DNA of 64,000 nucleotides from Anoxypelagibacter sp902613655 (GTDB lineage: Bacteria; Pseudomonadota; Alphaproteobacteria; Pelagibacterales; Pelagibacteraceae), in the NCBI GenBank assembly GCA_902613655.1, contig CACMHR010000005.1, positions 17,211 to 81,210 of the forward strand, written 5' to 3'. Of this stretch, positions 61,014 to 64,000 are shown piece by piece. The notes beneath the pieces were generated by a model. The model ran no database searches and was not told the DNA's origin. It saw nothing but the letters and a program-made list of their open reading frames with translations. Each line of letters begins with the position of its first letter. The stretch's first letter is position 1. A program made the position numbers and the translations under genes.

Positions 61014-63089
61014 TTATGCCATTTTTTTTGTTACTTCGTCTTGAACGTTTTGAGGAACTTTTGAGTAATGATCAAAAAACATTGAATACTGTGCTCTACC
61101 TTGAGACATTGATCTTAAATTATTTATGTAACCAAACATGTTTGCTAAGGGTACCATCGCGCTTATAACAGTCGCATTGCCTCTTTTATCTGTAGTTGAA
61201 ACTTGCCCTCTCCTACTATTTAAGTCTCCAATAACATCTCCCATATAGTCTTCTGGTGTTATTACTTCAACTCTCATTACCGGCTCTAAAAGTTTTAGAC
61301 CAGCTTTAGTACATGCTTCTTTAAAACAATATCTTGATGCTATTTCGAAAGCTAGAACACTTGAGTCAACATCGTGATGTAATCCGTCAACAATTGTAAC
61401 TTTATAATCTATAAGAGGAAAACCGGCTAAAATACCGTTGTCTGCAACGCTCTCAACACCTTTTTCCACTCCTGGAATAAACTCTTTAGGTATTGAACCA
61501 CCTTTAATCTTATTTTCTACTTCTCTTCCCTTGCCTGGTTCGAGCGGTTCAACATTTAATTCAACTTTAGCAAATTGTCCTGCGCCTCCACTTTGTTTTT
61601 TGTGAATGTAAACATTTGACACTGGTTTTTGGATTGTTTCTCTATAAGCAACTTGTGGAGCACCTATATTCGCCTCAACTTTAAATTCTCTTTTCATTCT
61701 GTCGACAATGATATCTAAATGAAGTTCACCCATTCCTTTAATAATAGTTTGTCCGGACTCTTCATCTGATGTGACTCTAAAAGACGGATCTTCTTTTGCT
61801 AGCCTACCTAAAGCTTCTCCCATTTTTTCTTGGTCGCCTTTAGTTTTAGGTTCAACAGCAATTTCTATTACTGGATCTGGGAATTCCATTGGCTCTAATA
61901 CGACGGGTTTATCTTCTTCTGATAATGTGTGGCCAGTGATCGTATATTTTAAACCAGCTAAAGCAACTATATCACCAGTATTTGCCTCTTTAACGTCTTC
62001 TCTGCTATTAGCATGCATCAACAACATTCTTCCGACTCTTTCCTCTTTATCTCTTGATGTGTTGTAAACACCAGTTCCTGATTTTAAAGTTCCAGAATAA
62101 ATTCTTATAAATGTTAAAGAACCCACGAAAGGATCGTTTGCAACCTTAAAAGCCAGAGCTGAAAATGGTTCTTTATCGTCAAATTTTCTCTCAACTTCAT
62201 CTTTTGAATTTGGTTTTGTTCCTTTAATTGAATTAATGTCTTTTGGGCTAGGTAAAAAATCAACAACTGCATCAAGTAATGGTTGGACACCTTTGTTTTT
62301 GAAAGCTGAGCCAGTTAGAACTGGTACAAAATCAAATTTCAAACATCCTTTACGGACACAAGAAATTATATCTTTTTCAGATATTTCTTTACCATTTAAA
62401 TAATCATCCATTAATTTTTCATCTTGCTCTACTGCAGTTTCTATAAGTTCTTTTCTGTATTTTTCAGCCTGGTCTTTCAAATCTGATGGAATATCTGTGT
62501 ATTCAAATTCTGCTCCAAGTTTTTCATCTTTCCACAAAACTGCTTTCATTTTAACTAAATCTATAACTCCCTTTAAAGATGCTTCCATGCCTACAGGAAT
62601 TTGCATTACTAATGGTTTAGCTCCCAGTCTATCTTTAATCATTTCGACACAATTAAAAAAATCAGCTCCAGTTCTATCTAATTTATTTACAAAGCAAATC
62701 CTTGGAACTTTATATTTATCTGCTTGTCTCCAAACTGTTTCTGATTGCGGTTCGACTCCAGCAACACCATCAAAAACTGCCACTGCACCATCTAGTACTT
62801 TAAGAGATCGCTCTACTTCAATCGTAAAATCTACGTGTCCAGGTGTATCAATTATATTTATTCTGTGTTCTCTCCAAAAGCATGTCGTTGCTGCTGAAGT
62901 AATTGTGATTCCTCTTTCTTGTTCTTGTTCCATCCAATCCATTGTGGCGGCACCATCATGTACCTCACCAATTTTATGACTCTTACCGGTGTAATATAAA
63001 ATTCTTTCTGTCGTTGTAGTTTTTCCAGCATCAATGTGAGCCATGATACCGATGTTTCTATATTTATCTAAGGTGTGAGTTCTGGGCAT
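61014..63089 (-). CDS. fusA: Elongation factor G
   Basis: EF-G drives translocation and, with RRF, ribosome recycling. G-domain motifs are 'AHIDAGKTTTTER' (P-loop, residues 17-29), 'DTPGHVDF' and 'NKLDRTGAD', with domain IV 'GGAGQFAKVELNVEPL'. I start at the ATG at 63089 ('MPRTHTLDKYRNIG'), as in the family. An earlier ATG would add eight residues and overlap rpsG. This gives 691 residues. Confidence 0.97.
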   Translation of the reverse strand: MPRTHTLDKYRNIGIMAHIDAGKTTTTERILYYTGKSHKIGEVHDGAATMDWMEQEQERGITITSAATTCFWREHRINIIDTPGHVDFTIEVERSLKVLDGAVAVFDGVAGVEPQSETVWRQADKYKVPRICFVNKLDRTGADFFNCVEMIKDRLGAKPLVMQIPVGMEASLKGVIDLVKMKAVLWKDEKLGAEFEYTDIPSDLKDQAEKYRKELIETAVEQDEKLMDDYLNGKEISEKDIISCVRKGCLKFDFVPVLTGSAFKNKGVQPLLDAVVDFLPSPKDINSIKGTKPNSKDEVERKFDDKEPFSALAFKVANDPFVGSLTFIRIYSGTLKSGTGVYNTSRDKEERVGRMLLMHANSREDVKEANTGDIVALAGLKYTITGHTLSEEDKPVVLEPMEFPDPVIEIAVEPKTKGDQEKMGEALGRLAKEDPSFRVTSDEESGQTIIKGMGELHLDIIVDRMKREFKVEANIGAPQVAYRETIQKPVSNVYIHKKQSGGAGQFAKVELNVEPLEPGKGREVENKIKGGSIPKEFIPGVEKGVESVADNGILAGFPLIDYKVTIVDGLHHDVDSSVLAFEIASRYCFKEACTKAGLKLLEPVMRVEVITPEDYMGDVIGDLNSRRGQVSTTDKRGNATVISAMVPLANMFGYINNLRSMSQGRAQYSMFFDHYSKVPQNVQDEVTKKMA

Positions 63090-63093
63090 TTTA

Positions 63094-63561
63094 TTACCAT
63101 CTAAAATGTGCAAAAGCCTTATTAGACTCTGCCATTTTATGTGTGTCCTCTCTTTTTTTAACTGCTGAACCTTTGTTTTGAGATGCGTCCATTATTTCGT
63201 AAAATAATTTTTCAGCCATAGTTTTGTTTTTTCGTTTTCTTGAGGCATCGAGAAGCCATCTGAGGGCTAACGCTTGTGATCTATTTGATTTAACCTCAAC
63301 TGGAACCTGATAAGTAGCACCTCCAACTCTTCGTGATCTAACTTCAAGATTTGGTCTTACATTCCCAATAGCTGAGTTAAAAACTTTAAGCGGATCTTGG
63401 TTTTTAGCTTTCATTTTTTCTAAAGCTGAATATAATATTTTTTCGGCTGTTGATCTTTTTCCATCATACATTATCGAATTAATAAATTTTGAAATAACTT
63501 CAGATTTATATTTAGGATCAGGATAATTTTTTCTTTTAGGAGCTTTTCTTTTTCTAGACAT
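63094..63561 (-). CDS. rpsG: 30S ribosomal protein S7
   Basis: S7 starts 30S head assembly. 'MSRKRKAPKRKNYPDPKYKS' and 'FINSIMYDGKRSTAEKILYSALE' in outline, plus 'NVRPNLEVRSRRVGGATYQVPVEV' in outline, are diagnostic. The length of 155 residues is normal. It is four bases from fusA and eight from rpsL. Confidence 0.97.
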   Translation of the reverse strand: MSRKRKAPKRKNYPDPKYKSEVISKFINSIMYDGKRSTAEKILYSALEKMKAKNQDPLKVFNSAIGNVRPNLEVRSRRVGGATYQVPVEVKSNRSQALALRWLLDASRKRKNKTMAEKLFYEIMDASQNKGSAVKKREDTHKMAESNKAFAHFRW

Positions 63562-63569
63562 AATTTAAA

Positions 63570-63941
63570 TTATTTAGGTTTTTTTGCACCATATAAGGAA
63601 CGTCTTTTTCTTCTTGTACTTACGCCCTGTGCATCAAGGTTTCCACGTAGTATATGATATCTAACACCTGGTAAATCTTTTACTCTACCACCTCTTATTA
63701 ATACTACTGAGTGTTCTTGTAAATTGTGTCCCTCACCAGGAATGTAGGCTGTAACTTCGAATCCGTTTGATAATCTTACTCTTGCAACTTTTCTTAATGC
63801 TGAATTAGGTTTTTTTGGAGTTGTTGTATAAACTTTAATACATACACCTCTTTTAATTGGTTGTTTTTCTAAAGCTGGCACCTTGTTTCTAGACAAAGGT
63901 TTGACTCTAGGCTTTCTCAATAATTGACTTATAGTCGGCAT
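63570..63941 (-). CDS. rpsL: 30S ribosomal protein S12
   Basis: S12 shapes the decoding centre. 'MPTISQLLRKPR', 'TTPKKPNSALRKVARVRLSNG' in outline and 'GVRYHILRGNLDAQGV' are typical. The Lys within 'PKKPNSALRK', the usual streptomycin-resistance site, is wild type. The length of 123 residues is normal. No Shine-Dalgarno sequence is evident before the ATG. It is the first gene of the str cluster, and the bases beyond it run to the window edge. Confidence 0.97.
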   Translation of the reverse strand: MPTISQLLRKPRVKPLSRNKVPALEKQPIKRGVCIKVYTTTPKKPNSALRKVARVRLSNGFEVTAYIPGEGHNLQEHSVVLIRGGRVKDLPGVRYHILRGNLDAQGVSTRRKRRSLYGAKKPK

Positions 63942-64000
63942 AAATTTTAATATTAGTTAATTAAGATAGAAAATAAGGCAGGACAATTTTTCCAAATTTT
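63942..64000 (-). other. Upstream region of rpsL, no gene seen
   Basis: The 59 AT-rich bases before rpsL hold no recognisable gene. On the - strand a TTGTCC-like element lies about 17 bases before an AT-rich stretch that could act as a -10 box, but the match is weak and cut off by the window edge. I do not assign a promoter. Confidence 0.3.

Noticed and set aside
1..64000. Prophage, insertion sequences, CRISPR arrays, toxin-antitoxin or defence islands
   Set aside because: I looked on both strands for transposase, integrase, repeat-spacer and restriction-type genes and saw none. Every gene belongs to a core or common accessory family in a conserved order.

Overview
The window is AT-rich chromosomal DNA packed with genes. 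It most likely comes from a streamlined marine alphaproteobacterium of the SAR11 (Pelagibacterales) type. Evidence for this is the Lys/Asn/Ile-rich coding, genes that overlap by 1 or 4 bases or lie a few bases apart, convergent genes that share stop-codon palindromes, and classic alphaproteobacterial gene orders (ppiD-trpEGDC-lexA-gltX; rpsB-tsf-frr-uppS-cdsA-dxr-bamA-skp-lpxD-fabZ-lpxA-lpxI-lpxB; ruvX-pyrB-pyrC-plsY-topA). The taxonomic assignment is inference; no rRNA gene is present. I found no mobile element, CRISPR array, tRNA or prophage. No stretch longer than about 115 bases lacks a gene or RNA element.

Region 1 (1-9887, + strand): the end of ppiD, the tryptophan genes trpEGDC, then lexA-gltX and umuDC. 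Both lexA and umuD carry an alphaproteobacterial SOS box (GAAC-N7-GAAC), so a LexA/UmuDC damage response can be read directly. An ATP-grasp ligase with a probably leaderless GTG start follows. Then comes a TPP riboswitch in front of a lone cytosolic THI5/NMT1-like protein.

Region 2 (9880-35527, - strand): a long envelope and translation cluster. It contains lipid A genes (lpxB, lpxI, lpxA, lpxD, fabZ) with msrA and a secreted sugar dehydrogenase set between lpxB and lpxI, then skp, bamA, dxr, cdsA, uppS, frr, tsf and rpsB. A GC-rich, structured leader precedes rpsB. Beyond it lie dnaE, lolD, lolC, proS, rnj, coaX and gatBAC.

Region 3 (35581-46997): short blocks that alternate strand: ruvX-pyrB-pyrC-plsY-topA-ridA (+), udg-galU (-), panC (+), mgtE (-), lipB (+).

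Region 4 (46994-63941, - strand): rluC followed by the str-S10-spc-alpha ribosomal cluster read from rpsL to rplQ. The usual tuf and rpmD genes are missing from their places.

The most notable observation is that four core genes (rplR, rpsK, proS and rnj) are each exactly one base out of frame at a homopolymer, three of them at an A10 run. Removing one base gives full-length products whose stop codons overlap or touch the next start. These are either homopolymer errors in the assembly or genes that depend on RNA polymerase slippage. Other points are the SOS operators, the riboswitch-controlled THI5-like gene, the rpsB leader, a dihydroorotase homologue lacking its first metal-binding histidines, and a GC-rich Ala/Pro tail on ribosomal protein S19.
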